NCBI GenBank assembly: GCA_028571685.1 | Contig: CM053152.1 | Span: forward strand, 20,034,001-20,098,000 | Direction: 5' to 3' | Length of the DNA: 64,000 nucleotides | DNA from: Heterohyrax brucei | Lineage: Eukaryota > Chordata > Mammalia > Hyracoidea > Procaviidae | Shown: piece by piece, positions 8,774-19,042 of the stretch | Layout of the letters: each line of letters starts with the position of its first letter | Position numbering within the stretch: position 1 is the first letter of the stretch | Notes under the pieces: model-generated | Database searches by the model: none | What the model was told of the DNA's origin: nothing | The model's input: the letters and a program-made list of their open reading frames with translations, nothing else | Translations under genes and position numbers: made by a program

Positions 8774-10093
8774 TCAGGCCACTAAGGTGTTTTTGTTGGA
8801 TCGGATGATGGCACGGACAGTGACAGGGCCCACCGTAGCAATCAGGAGAACAAGTAGTGGCCCAAGGATTGGTAGGATCCACGGGATCCAGGTAGCCATG
8901 ATGCTCCAAGAAGAGGCGAGCTCATGTCATCGCTGATCAATTTGGGTGCGAATCTGTGCAACCTTAGAGGCAACTACGTTAGACTGGTTAAGAAAATAAC
9001 AGCATTCTTCTTCTAGGGGCTGACACAGTCCTCCTCGTTCGGCTAGAAGATCTAATCCCCTTCTGTTTCGGAGGACTACTGAGGCTAGGGAATTTATTTA
9101 TTACTGTAGTGGGAGCACAGTTTCTGCTACTGTGTCTATGTAAGAGTTTAGGGCTTCAGACAGTTTATGGAACAAGGTGGGGGAGCTAGCTAGTCCTCCT
9201 GTTCCTGTGGCTATTCCTGCAGTAGTGATGACACCCGTTATGGCTAGTCCTGCCCCCCTTTTGTGCCTGGCAGTGCGTATGTTATGATCAGACAGGAGAT
9301 TAAGTGGTAGCTAGAGAAAGCTATACTGGTGTGCAGGTCCTGTTTTCTGGTAGGCATTTGTATGAAAATCCATCACACCAAAGAAAGGTGCTGTCAGGCA
9401 TACAGGTAGAGTCACTGTTGATGATGTTAGTTGTGCAGTTGAGAGCTTTACTGGGAGCTCCTCTCCTCGAATAGCCAACAGGTGTTGTTCTGTTGAGAAG
9501 AGCCCTTTGTATGGTAGGCAGAGGTGGCCAGTTGCTTGGTTTGGTTGTACCTGTGGTTACATTAACCAGGACTGCTATGTAAGGTTTGTCAGTGTAATGG
9601 AGGCATACCCAACACATATTGACCCCATTTCTGGGGCGTTATCTTCCTGTACCTGGGAGTCAGTAACTTTTCTGTTACGTTTTTTGCTATGTCTGTGGCC
9701 TCACACTCCCCAGGTCTATTTACAACACCTGTTGTTTCACAAGCAATGTTTTGTTCAAATGCTGTCCACCATGAACTTGTTAGCCAGCATTGTAACCGTG
9801 TGCTGCACCAGAGAGTCAATACGGTCCTGCCACATGCCCTAACAGTTATGAGTTCATGTTATGGAGTCTTCTGCTCTGGCGGACAGTGAGGTAAGACGTT
9901 ACATGGGCCTAGTCCCCCTGGACATGTCTCACGCTCTTTAAAGCCTACGTTTATGGGCAGAACAGGAAGAACAGAAAGAGTGAGGTACAGATTACAAGTA
10001 AGCAGCTATGAGGCATAGTCTGTTGCCTGTGGTGTAGGTGGGAGGAAGATTGCTAGCTAGTCCTAGGGAAAGCAGCAGTACAGCTATTGACAT
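8774..10093 (-). pseudogene. env: ERV env relic (SU and TM)
   Basis: Envelope glycoprotein relic on the minus strand. A hydrophobic signal peptide starts at the ATG at 10093 (MSIAVLLLSLGL). The SU part contains a CWVC motif near 9610 and many N-glycosylation sequons in 9321-9617. A basic cleavage site (RHKR) lies near 9260, directly before a Gly/Ala-rich fusion-peptide-like stretch. Then come the NRRGLDLL region, resembling the immunosuppressive segment, with a CX6CC motif (9000-9075), and a membrane anchor near 8800-8890, with a stop at 8774-8776. Several stops and frameshifts (for example after 9992 and at 9321) mean no single ORF spans it. The layout is gammaretrovirus-type; the SU receptor group is not identified. 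Confidence 0.85.
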
Positions 10094-11140
10094 TAAGAAG
10101 CTTAGTTGTAGAGACAGGACTATTGGGTGGAGAGAGGGGTGATTCGGCAGAGCCTGAGCTTCAGCGATTGTTCTGTTCTGGTTGTTGGAAGCTGGTCCAT
10201 TCGTTGTCCAGGAGGAAAGGAAGGAAAGGGCCGCGGTCTTGACTTGGCTGTGGTGTATCTGCGTGGTGAGTTCTGCAACTTTAACAGCAATTGGAGTTGT
10301 TAGAATCACCATATGTGGTCCCTTCCATCGGGGCTGGAAGGGCTCAACTTTCCATCTTTTTACCCAGACTCTGTCTCCGAGTTGGAACCGGTGGGCTGGG
10401 GAGGTGAGTACGATGGGAGTTCTTTCCCAACGCTTTAAATTGTTCGGTTTGCTCTATCTCTCCCCATTCCCACAGGGGCCGCACCCAGGGCGCGATGCAT
10501 GGGGGCCACCCAAACAGTATTTTAAAAGGGGATAGTTTGTGTGACCCTGAGGTAAATCTTATTTTGAACAAGACTAGGGGAAGTAACTGGACCCAGGAAA
10601 GTTTGGTTTCTTGATGTAACTTGGTAGTTTTTCAGCATTCTGTTCATTCTCTCTGCCTTGCCTGAGCTCTGGGGCCTCCAGGCCATGTGTAATTTCCAAG
10701 TTATTTTCAGTGATTGGGCTAATTCTTGTATCGTCTTAGCTACAAAGTGCAGGGCCATTGTCGCTGCCCATGGAAAAAGGGGGTCTGTACTGGGGGATGA
10801 TTTCCTTGAGGAGTGCTCTCTCTACCTCGTGCACCTTCTCAGTTCGGGTGGAGAAGGCCTCAGTGCAGCCTGAGTATGTGCACACGATTACCAGAAAGGA
10901 CTTGTGTCCTTTCCATGGGAAGAATTCAGTGAAGTCCACCTCTAAGTCTTCAAATGGAAAATTTCCACAGTATTATACTCCAGGCAGAAGTGTGGGACCC
11001 TGTTTGGGGTTATGCTGCTGGCAGTAAACACATCGGCAGGAGACTTGGGAACACAGATTGGCCAGGTGAGGAATACATAAGTATTTTTCTAAAGTTTCTT
11101 GCATTTTAGTCTTTACCCAGTGAGTTACATCATGTTGATG
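10010..11140 (-). pseudogene. pol: ERV pol: integrase relic
   Basis: Minus strand. The N-terminal zinc-binding motif is visible (HDVTH near 11130, CVYC near 11020). The catalytic core has MDFTEFFP (first Asp, near 10935), SDNGPA (second Asp, near 10750) and [11 protein letters not shown] (Glu, near 10660). The C-terminal GPY-like domain ends with VKVAELTTQIHHSQVK near 10240 and runs on into the env signal region, the usual overlap. The reading frame is broken between 10973 and 10940 and between later blocks. The DDE residues seem present but the gene cannot be translated as one piece. Confidence 0.85.
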
Positions 11141-11249
11141 TTGTACTACTGGCCAACTCAGGTTGTTTGCTACAAAAACACATTTATCAGGCAGTATACA
11201 CCATTTCAATGAGTCTTTTGTTGCTTCTTCCTGTGTGGCCCACCGATCT

Positions 11250-11800
11250 TCTTTTATGGTGTAACTGAGGTCTGGTGGGAGTGCTGGAGCCACTAGTGTC
11301 TGACTGAAGAGAATTGATTCGCTTTCGAACCTGGCTGCTGCCCGGGTAGCCTGGTTGGCCAATTGATTACCTCGAGCCTCAGGATTATCTGTTTTCGGGT
11401 GTCCCCTGCAGTGTATGACTGCCACCTGTCGGGGTTTCCATACAGCCTCCAGTATAAGCAGAATCTCTTCTTTGTTCTTAATGGGTTTTCCCCCAGCTGT
11501 GAGTAGGCCCCTTTCTTTATAGATGGCCCTGTGAACATGAAGTGTGGCAAAAGCATAATGGGGGTCTGTATAAATGTTTACCATTTTGTTCTCTGCCCGC
11601 ATCAGGGCTCTGATAAGGGCCCACAGTTCTGCTCTCTGAGCAGACCACCCATTGGGTAGTCACTTACTCTCTAGTGAGTGTTGTGACAGCATATCCTGCT
11701 CCTCGTTTGGTCTCCTGCATATAACTACTTCTGTCTGTAAGGAGGGTTAGATCCGGGTTGAGAAGGGGCTGGTCAGAGAGGTCAGGCCGAATGCCATGAA
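11250..11800 (-). pseudogene. pol: ERV pol: RNase H relic
   Basis: Minus strand. The segment SAQRAELWALIRALMRAENK (Glu motif) is followed by IYTDPHYAF (catalytic Asp) near 11560 and by the conserved [10 protein letters not shown] stretch. HCRGHPKTDNPEARGNQLA follows near 11400. Part of this is a 209-codon open stretch running into the integrase zinc domain (11602 to 10973), the longest open pol piece in this copy. The first catalytic Asp lies in the more decayed part above 11700. Confidence 0.82.
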
Positions 11801-13240
11801 CCACTTCTATGACTTCTTTACAGTCATGCTGGGGGGGCCATCTTCTGAGGGAAGGAAAGTTGCAGGGTTTAGAGTTTTAACAGTTTCTACGGTTGTGGTG
11901 GGGTTGTTACACAGTAGAGGCTGGTACTGTATGACTCGTGTGTTACTGAACCAGTGGTATCCTTTAGTGTTTACTAAGGACTGTTCACTGTGGGGGACTT
12001 TAACATGAATAGACTGTCCAAAAGTGAGCTTGTTAGCTTCTTTGACCAGCAGGGCTGTGACTGTGAGGGCTCTTAGGCAGGGCAGCCACCCTGCTGCCAC
12101 CAGGTCTAACTGTTCAGACAGATAAGCTACAGGCTGCTGCCAGGGCCCTGCTATTTGAGTCAGTACCCCTAAGGCAGTCTTGTTTTTTTGTGGACAAATA
12201 AGTTGAAACTTCTGGAAGTGTCTGGGAGGCCGAGGGCTGGGGAGGTGGTAAGGTCTTGTTTTATAGTCTCGAAGGCTTCTGCTTGCTCTTTTTGCCATTC
12301 AAAGGAGGTGTCCTTGGGCCCTTTGAGTAGGTTGTAAAGGGGTCTGGCCATCTCTGCATATTCCTGATATCCAGATGCGGCAGTACCCCACTGTTCCTAA
12401 GGACTCCTGCAATTGTCTTCTAGTCCAGGGCACCAGGAGGGTGGTTATGACCTTCTTCCTTTCCATACCCAGAGCTCTATGGCCCTTGGAAATAAGAAAC
12501 CCCAAGTACTTTACTTGTTGGAGGCAGATCTGGCTTTGTCCCAGGAGATTCGATATCCTCTTGCCTCTAGGTGGCCCAACAGAGCTCGGGATTCCAGACG
12601 GTACTGGGCTTCAGTTTCACAGGCCAATAGCAGGTCATCTATGTATCGTAACAAGGTCACTTGTCGGTGCATGCCTGAAGTGGGTAGATAAACAGATTCG
12701 TGGCCAAAGCCTCTCAAAATACAGTGGGCGAGTTTTTGAATCCTTGTGGGAGATGAGTCCAGGTGAGTTGAGTTTTGGTTCCGGTGTTCAGGTTTTCCAA
12801 TGTGAAAGCAAACAGCAGCTGGCTTGCCAGGGTGAGTTGGCTACAGAAGAAAGCATACTTAAGTCCAAGCAAGTGAACCACTCTGCATCTGGAGGAATTA
12901 GTCCCAGTAGAGTGTATGGATTCGGGACCACTGGGTGCAGAGTTTTGGTGTTCTGATTGACTGCACGTAGGTCCTGTACTGTGCGGTAGCCCCTTCCCCC
13001 AGGTTTCTTTATTGGTAGTAGGGGGTTATTTTAGGGGGACTGGCACTTAACAAGGATGTTGTGCTGTAGAAGTCTATTAATATGGGAGACAATGCCCATG
13101 CACGCCTCCCATGGAAAAGGGTATTGGGGAACTCTTACCAGTAGGGCTCTGGGTTTTAGATTTACCATGACTGGGGGCTGGTGATGTGCCAGTCCTGGAG
13201 GGCTAGTTTCAGATCATACTCCTGGGAAGTCTCGTCTGAG
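11800..13240 (-). pseudogene. pol: ERV pol: reverse transcriptase and connection relic
   Basis: Minus strand. The fingers/palm motif YRTVQDLRAVNQN lies near 12960-13000. The active-site motif YIDDLLLA lies near 12620-12650, followed by the palm/thumb region (ALLGHLEARGYRISWDKA) and a connection segment (AGPWQQPVAYLSEQLDLVAAGW) near 12100-12160. Stops and frameshifts occur at least near 12299, 12505, 12720 and 13030. The catalytic YxDD is intact but the protein is not. Type: gammaretrovirus-like RT. Confidence 0.88.
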
Positions 13241-13249
13241 ATGAAGGGG

Positions 13250-13690
13250 ATCCCTCTTAGTTTCTGGTGGTGACAGATCTTTGTGTAGTCTCCATTCTTC
13301 TTCATGGCTTACAGTTATAGTTAAAATTGTGGTCCCTGGTGGGTGCAGAGTCAGCTCAGTGATTTATCGTGGTCTGAAGGTTGTTTCTGCTCCCAATTTC
13401 ATGAGAAGGTCTCTTCCCAGTATGGGAACGGGACACTTAGGGATATACAGGAATTCATGCTGTACTTGATGGCCCCCCAGGGTGCAGGTTCTGGGCTGCA
13501 GGAAGATCTTATTTCTCCATGATCCTGTAGCACCCAGTACTGTGACTGTCCTGGAACTGAAAGAGCCAGTGGGGCTCTTTCATGGGCTCCTGGGGACTGA
13601 GATTGAAAGAGCCTGGTCTTGCCTAGTCAGAATGTTCGTTTACCAGGGTAAGGAAGTGCCCATCTGCTGCAGGTTTGTACTGTGAGCCCC
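13250..13690 (-). pseudogene. pro: ERV protease relic
   Basis: Minus strand. The C-terminal half is clear: a flap-side VLGATGSW and then EFLYIPKCPVPILGRDLL near 13400-13450, with the conserved GRDLL. At the expected position of the catalytic Asp-Thr-Gly loop (near 13640) a stop and an altered sequence are found, so the active site is lost in this copy. It lies between the NC remnant and RT, as in simple retroviruses. Confidence 0.7.
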
Positions 13691-14160
13691 CAGGTGTTCG
13701 GGGATCATCTTTCTTCTTCATGCTGTCTGTTCTTGGAGGCTGGATGTGGCATTCCCGAATCCAGTGTCTCTCTTGTTTACAGTAGGAGGGTTTTCATCTC
13801 TTTCTGGTTTTGGCCTCTGGTGGAAGCGCCATCCGGCAATTGCGGCTGCAATCAGGGCAGCTTTCTGCCAGGTCCTCCTGTCAGCCTGTCCTCCTGTCAG
13901 CCTCTCTGCAGGCCTCCCTGTCCTGATTCATGTGTACTTTGTTGGCCATTTCTATTAACTGAGTGATATTCATCCCTGCAAAGCCATCTAGCTTTTGGAG
14001 GTTTTTTTTTCGGATATCCTTTGTGGCTCAAGCCACAAAGCATTTACCATACTCTGATATTCTGGGGCTTCTGGATTAAAAAGGGGTCTACATGTGGTAG
14101 GCTTCACAGAATTTCTTATAGAATTCTGAGGGTGGCTCTTTTGGCCCTTGTATTGGGGGT
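13690..14160 (-). pseudogene. gag: ERV gag relic (C-terminal CA and NC)
   Basis: Minus strand. The CA C-terminal region is recognisable (PPSEFYKKFCEAYHM near 14110, NITQLIEMANKVHMN near 13950), followed by a charged linker and one zinc-knuckle remnant YCKQERHWIREC near 13760. The first Cys of the CCHC knuckle is replaced. A short direct repeat (ctgtcctcctgtcagcct-like, near 13880-13900) inserts extra bases. Several frames are needed to read it. Everything upstream (MA, N-terminal CA) is absent from 14161 onward. Confidence 0.72.
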
Positions 14161-14997
14161 TGTGAGAGGAAAAAATATAACTACAGGGCTTGAGTTACTG
14201 ATAAGCTTTTATTTAATGTCTTGGTTAAAAACACACTTATACTTGCATTTTGGTTAGAAGCACACACTGACATATATGTTAAATAATGACTTAACACATC
14301 CTGTCAGACAAACACAAACAGGGAAGGGCATTAACACTGCAAAACACCCAACAAGGTTGCATTAGTTATGTAAGTTCAAAACTACATACAGGTTCACACT
14401 GGGTCCCACAGGGACTGCAAGGTTCAGTCATAACAATAGCATGTCAACATACACAGTTTCTTAAAAGCAAGTTTCTCCCTAAGGATTTTAGGGACTAGCT
14501 GTGCTTTCAGTATTCAGACTTCAGGAAGAGTCTGGAGTAGGATTTTACAATGACAAGTCATCTCCAAGGTGGAGCTGACAGGGACAGCAAAAGAGGCTCA
14601 GGCACCAACAGAAAACAGTCATAGTCGCTTGAACTAGGCCTTGGAGGGTAAGGTAGATGAGGTCTTAGGATCAGCTCACAGCATAGCAGCAGACCAATGG
14701 GCATAGACTCCCAGGAGAAGACTGCACACCCCAGACCCAGAATGCTGGATTTTTATACAAGTTGTTCACTTGGTTCTGATAACACTGGTCCAGTCCGTAA
14801 GTCTTATCTTCTGGTACCTCAAGTCATTGACTTCTTTCTGATTGCCTATTATCTTTATCATCTCTCTGACCATCTACTGTTCACCTACTTGTTCACCATG
14901 ACTTTCCTTTTCCTAACCTTCTTACTTAGCTTAAGCAGATCCTTTTGTGTTTTAATAGTTTAACCAATTCTTAACTTATGTTTATGAGAAGACTCCA
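14161..14997 (-). mobile_element. LTR-like element abutting the truncated gag
   Basis: On the minus strand it runs from tggagtcttctc (about 14997) to cctctcaca (14161), so it starts with TG and ends with CA. A TATA-like gtataaaaatcc lies near 14755 and ATTAAATAAAAG near 14210. It shares no obvious sequence with the LTR at 8335-8655, so it is not the 5' LTR of that provirus. No matching short duplication was found at the two edges, and gag does not continue after 14997, so a deletion probably accompanied or followed insertion. Class uncertain. Confidence 0.55.
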
Positions 14998-15018
14998 CTT
15001 TATTATGTACTCTATTAT

Positions 15019-15050
15019 GAGTCGCTTTGATAGCACTTGGCTTGGCTTGG
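15019..15050 (+). mobile_element. SINE-tail micro-insertion, no clear TSD
   Basis: Consists of gagtcgctttgatagc followed by acttggcttggcttgg, only the tail of an AfroSINE-like unit. The flanks do not show a convincing duplication, so this may be a remnant of a deleted SINE rather than a separate event. Confidence 0.5.
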
Positions 15051-15129
15051 CATTCCAATATACATACATAGCCTCATTTCAACCCATCCCCTGATTTTAA
15101 GGAATTAAATTCTGAAAGAATCTAGAAGA

Positions 15130-15130
<1 letters not shown>

Positions 15131-15164
<34 letters not shown>

Positions 15165-15170
15165 TGTATG
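15131..15170. repeat. (TA)n microsatellite
   Basis: About 12 TA units followed by tacacatatatgtatg. Confidence 0.9.
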
Positions 15171-15680
15171 TTCGGTGTCTCAAGGAGTATTACACATTTT
15201 AAAGTTAAAAGAAATGATAAAAATCTTAATGTTTTAATATATCTTAATACTAATGAATATAATAATGAATTTTAACTTAAGTTTACTGAATTTTATCAAA
15301 CTGTAATAAGTATTACAAATTTTGACAATTATGAATGAATATTAACAATTTTTAATCAGTTGTAGCAATTTTATTGTCTTTAGAGCACTTCAACAATTAG
15401 TAAATTACAATAGCTTTAACAAATATGCTGTGGGGAAAAGTTGAGAAAATGCCAATATTTTCCACTATTACAGAATGGTAGAAAAGTGGTAAGACTAACC
15501 TGTCAAAGAAGGAAAACTTGAGAGCACAAGGAATCACATACATCACATTCCAGCTCTCGTAAGTTTCACTGTATTGTAATCTTTTCAAATTACCAAGGAA
15601 GAAATATGGCCTGGAGTTTGTAGTTAACATAAAATGGCCTCTTTAACCAAATAGTCAACAGTCTGATCACATCAATTGCT
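15171..15680. other. AT-rich stretch, no gene seen
   Basis: Very AT-rich, with many ttaat/aattt words. A 77-codon minus ORF (15397-15630) shows no motif and is best treated as chance. Confidence 0.5.
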
Positions 15681-16235
15681 CCTTGGAAACTCTGTGGAGC
15701 TGTTCTGCTCTGACCTATAGATTACTGTCATAGACTGAATTGTGTCCCCTCAAAAATGTGTGTAGCAATCTGGCTATGCCATGATTCTTGGTATTGTGTG
15801 ATGTTCCTCTGTTTTAAATTCTGCTCCTGTGATGTTAATGAGTGAGAATGGGAGGCAGTTGTGTTAGTGAGGCACGACTCAATCTATATCTTGGGATATA
15901 AAGTAAAGAAAAGCAAGCAGAGAGTTGGAGACATCATACCACCAAGAAGCAGTGCTAAAAGTGGAGCTTGTCCTCTGGACTCAGGGTCCCTGTACCTCAG
16001 AAGCTCCCAGTTAAGGGGAAGATTGATGACGAAGACCTTCCTCCAGAGCCAATGTAGAAAGACTTCTGGAGATGATGCCCTGAATTTGGACTTTCATCCT
16101 ACTTTTCTGTGGAAAAAAAAAAAATTCTCTTTGTTAAAGCCACCCACTAGTGGTATTTCTATTATAGCAGCATCAAATGACTGAGACAGTCACTATGAGT
16201 TGGAATTGATGCAACAGCACTAGGCTTTTGTTGAG
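15681..16235 (+). mobile_element. AfroSINE split by a MaLR LTR
   Basis: The SINE body ctccttggaaactctgtgg to ctgacctatag ends at 15722. Its expected continuation (cactatgagttggaattgatgc, then aacagcactaggctt) is found at 16193-16230, directly after an LTR occupying 15727-16190. The SINE head is missing. The order shows that this LTR inserted after the SINE. Confidence 0.75.
15727..16190 (+). mobile_element. MaLR (MLT1-like) solo LTR
   Basis: Starts tgtcatagactgaattgtgt and ends taaagccacccactagtggt, then agcatcaaatgactgagaca: TG...CA ends and the family's conserved start and end. Flanking 5-mers attac (15722-15726) and gtcac (16191-16195) could be a diverged TSD. It is the best-preserved plus-strand copy here. 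Confidence 0.8.
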
Positions 16236-16525
16236 TTACTTTCCAAATTTTTCTCTAGATTTTCTTCCTGTTTTTTTCAGTTAGGTATCTATTATTTAAA
16301 AGACAAATGTTGTGCTGTTTAAAGAGAACAATAACAAAGTTATAAAAGTTTTCAGATGAGTGATTCTCTGGAATTGTACTCTAGTAATATTGAAACCGGA
16401 GCAGAGCCTTCAGGTCCTGTTTTCAAAGGGGTGATTGAAGTAGGCAGTCAGAATTAATTCTTTACTTATTTTTCTTAAAATTCATGGCTTCCTAGCATAC
16501 CTGGCCCAGGATATCACACATTAAC
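16236..16525. other. No feature recognised
   Basis: Non-coding sequence with no repeat I can name. Confidence 0.4.
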
Positions 16526-16919
16526 TTGTAGGACCCACTGAGATAAAATCCTTGCAGCCCTCTTTACAGCTTCTTCTTTAGGAGCATCAAATAAGTGAAG
16601 GTGCCAGTGGAGGTGCCAGTTCAAGGAACTCCTTCTTCAGGTGACATCTGAGAGCTTCCTGGATGTCAGTTTTGGTGCATATTCCTCCTGGCCTGCTCCT
16701 GGATGGAGGCCCCTCCCCAGTGCACCTGATTTTGCGTCTCCCTTAGAAGCCCCAAGTTTGCCTGGCAGCTTTGAACAGGCTTTGGTGGAAATATCCTCTT
16801 TGTCCCCTGTGTTGCTGGCACACAGAAAATAAAATCTTTGACTTCTTACCTAAAGCACATGTCTCTGTGATTGACTTTAGCAGCAGGTAGCACAAACTGT
16901 AGAGCTTTGTCTGGTAACA
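16526..16919 (+). mobile_element. LTR-like element
   Basis: Begins tgtaggacccactgag and ends gtctggtaaca (TG...CA, about 394 bp). AATAAA at about 16828 is followed by ctttgacttcttacctaaag and a ctctgtgattgac stretch, an R/U5-like arrangement. No TSD or family identified. Confidence 0.4.
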
Positions 16920-16984
16920 ATGTGAAATGACAACAACAGCTTGATTCAGGTCACAGCATGAAGGTCCCAAAGGCAATGTAATTC

Positions 16985-17478
16985 TGGGTGCTGATAGGCT
17001 TTTATGGGAGAATTTCTTCCTTCATTGTCTCCTCTGACCTACATACTCCTTCCAGGTTTACCCACAACTCACTAGGGAAAGGCAACAAGTACTCCTATCA
17101 TCTGAGAAGTTGCGTGTGCTGGAGGCATCCAGAGACCCAGATCTGGTGCTGTTTTCTTGATGGTATGAGGTCCTCAACTGTCTGCTTGCTTCCTTTCCTT
17201 TTATATCTTGTAGGATAAAAGGGAGTGCATGCCATACCCAGAGAAACTCTCTTTACATTGGACAATGGAGGTGACTTGGAGAAGGGTGTTATAATCCCAC
17301 CTTTATCCTCTTTAACACAACCCAATCTTGCCCTATTAACCACAGTTAGAGATTAGGATTTACAACATAAGAAAATCACAAAATAGAGGACAACTACACA
17401 ATAGTTGGAATCATGGCCCAACCAAATTGATACATACATTCTTCAAGGGACACAATTCAATCCATGACAGTCATCAGC
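16985..17478 (-). mobile_element. MaLR (MLT1-like) LTR, minus
   Basis: Ends gggacacaattcaatccatgaca (the antisense of the LTR start) and shares the gatggtatgaggtcctcaac and aggattaggatttacaacataag-type blocks with the copies at 41584 and 42097. The LTR 3' end (plus left side) is diverged. Confidence 0.75.
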
Positions 17479-17634
17479 CAGAAACTTGTGTTCTTGCACT
17501 GTTAATTCTAATCTGAGAATTGTAAACACTTTAAATATCTGAACATCAACAAAGATTATGCAGCAAGGCTTAACAAAAATCTTGCATCTCGAGTCAGGGA
17601 GGACTGTCTGAATGTATCGATAATTGAACTGAGA

Positions 17635-17757
17635 TCTAGTGTTGTTGAGTGATTTCCCCCAAAGCTAAATAACCAAAGATCAAGCTAGGGCTGAGTTGAA
17701 TTCCAGCACTTTGCTTCTTGGTCCAGCAACTCTATCTATACTCTTCTATGCAACCAC
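17635..17757 (-). repeat. MIR SINE, minus
   Basis: Antisense MIR layout: gagtgatttcccccaaagctaaataac, then ggctgagttgaattccagcac, then tctatctatactcttctatgcaacc. Ancient. Confidence 0.6.
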
Positions 17758-18185
17758 TTCCTAAAAACACCTTAAAATACTACCATTCTTGGGAATATGA
17801 TACCTTATTTTAAACAATCAGACCTTCAAAGTGAGAGGAATGGAAGTCTAGCTGCTTTCATGAGTACCTGTATGGTTTAACCAGAGAATTAATACAATGG
17901 GATTAGGAAGATTAAGCTGTATTCATATGATTTAATTGGACATAGTCTGTCTCTTAGAGATGTATTACCAGCTGACTTTGGTTTAGTTTTGAAATTGGTT
18001 ATTGTTCAAATAATTTAAGATGAAGTATTATACAACGATTTCTATTATAAATGAGTACAACCCTAAGGGAAAACTTCAGATACATGCATGGAGTGGTTTG
18101 ATCCTTGCTTTTAATCTGAACACTTTCTACCAAAATCAGATTGAAATTTTAAAGAAATATTAGCATAATGTCCCTCTATAATATT

Positions 18186-18578
18186 CTACATCGTGTGTGT
18201 GTGTGTGTGTATGTGTGTCTGCTTCATATACAAAAAATGCTGCCGTTTTGCCATGAGAGCTTGAGAGCAGTGGTAATAGATTTGTGTGATAACTGGAATG
18301 AAATGTGAATGTGGAGATTCACCCCAGATATGCTCATTTGAAAGCTGCTCAAGCCTCCAAATCTCAACTGCATTTCTAGAAGAAAAGTGGAAGTCCCATT
18401 CTAGGCCCACATGAGGTAGTCCTTGCAGGATCCTCCTGTCTTTCTCCTTGCTCTTTATACTGACTTCATCCACTTTCCCAATTAGCTTGCTTTTACCAAA
18501 CCCAGTCACCTGAAGACCTTTCTGTTGCCCCTTTACTGAGTAACTCCTCACTGACACTGTAGGTCTCCCCTTAGGCAT
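18186..18578 (-). CDS. Orphan ORF, 130 codons, doubtful
   Basis: Open from ATG at 18578 to a stop at 18186. The predicted product is basic at its N-terminus with no motif I recognise, and its last residues are encoded by the antisense of the GT microsatellite (His-Thr repeat). I see no splice context, no upstream promoter and no neighbouring gene. It is included because it is the longest ORF in a stretch not explained by a repeat; chance or a processed relic are the likeliest readings. Confidence 0.12.
   Translation of the reverse strand: MPKGRPTVSVRSYSVKGQQKGLQVTGFGKSKLIGKVDEVSIKSKEKDRRILQGLPHVGLEWDFHFSSRNAVEIWRLEQLSNEHIWGESPHSHFIPVITQIYYHCSQALMAKRQHFLYMKQTHIHTHTHTM
18194..18221. repeat. 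(GT)n microsatellite
   Basis: Alternating gt with one interruption (tatgtgtgtc). Confidence 0.9.
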
Positions 18579-18586
18579 GTTGTTGT

Positions 18587-18997
18587 TTGCTGCTATCTTA
18601 TTTATCTAGTGTTGCTACAACAGAAATACCAGAAGTGGAGACTTCAATAAAGAATAATTTAGTCCCTCACAGTCTAAGAGTTTAGAAGTATGAATTCAGG
18701 GTGCTAGCTCCAGGGGAAGGCATTCTGTCTTTCTTCCAGGTCTGGGTGAAAATCCTTGTCATCTATCTTTCCCCTGTCAAGGAGTTTCTCAGCACAGGGA
18801 CCAAAGGATGTGCTGTGTTCTGGTGTTTCTTTCTTGGTGGTATGAGATCCCTGTCTCTCTGCTCACTTCTGACTTTTATATCTCAGAAGAGATTGGCTTA
18901 AGATACTATCTGGTCTTGTAGATTGAGCTCTTACTCATTAATATAACTGCCACTAATCTCAGCTTATTCATATCATAGAGATGGAATTTACAATACA
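18587..18997 (-). mobile_element. MaLR (MLT1-like) LTR, minus, truncated
   Basis: Starts atcttatttatctagtgttgctac (antisense of the LTR 3' end) and contains gggtgctagctccaggggaagg and tggtggtatgagatccctg as in the 41584 copy. The antisense LTR start (gggacacaattc...) is lacking. It is followed by the SINE-tail micro-insertion and L1 5' UTR. Confidence 0.7.
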
Positions 18998-19011
18998 TAG
19001 GAGGCAGAGTC

Positions 19012-19042
19012 ATATCTGACTCGATGGCACTTGGCTTGGCTT
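19012..19042 (+). mobile_element. 31-bp SINE-tail micro-insertion with 14-bp TSD
   Basis: Consists of atatctgactcgatggcac followed by ttggcttggctt. Flanks are taggaggcagagtc (18998-19011) and taggagacagagtc (19043-19056), 13 of 14 identical. No SINE body is present. Confidence 0.72.

Larger units (their letters stand above)
8335..14160 (-). mobile_element. Class I (gammaretrovirus-like) endogenous retrovirus, 5'-truncated, minus strand
   Basis: On the minus strand the order is gag (CA end, NC), protease, RT, RNase H, integrase, env and 3' LTR, the standard simple-retrovirus order. Gag begins abruptly at about 14160 where an unrelated LTR starts, so the 5' LTR, primer binding site, MA and most of CA are absent. 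All genes have stops and frameshifts. CpG-rich tracts remain in the LTR, hinting at moderate rather than great age. Class assignment rests on the single NC zinc-knuckle remnant, the HHCC and GPY-type integrase ends, the pol/env overlap and the CX6CC motif in TM. Confidence 0.88.
17479..18586. other. Mostly unassigned; MIR, GT repeat and one orphan ORF inside
   Basis: Contains an antisense MIR at 17635-17757, a GT microsatellite at 18194-18221 and a 130-codon minus ORF (18186-18578) that I cannot identify. The rest shows no structure. Confidence 0.4.

Noticed and set aside
10182-10535. 117-codon plus ORF opposite integrase
   Set aside because: Shadow of the minus-strand pol relic, which has clear integrase motifs.
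12375-12956. 193-codon plus ORF opposite RT
   Set aside because: Antisense of the RT relic (YIDD strand); no independent motif.
14161-14997. Reading this as the 5' LTR of the minus-strand ERV
   Set aside because: Shares no recognisable sequence with the 3' LTR at 8335-8655, and no primer binding site or gag start lies next to it.
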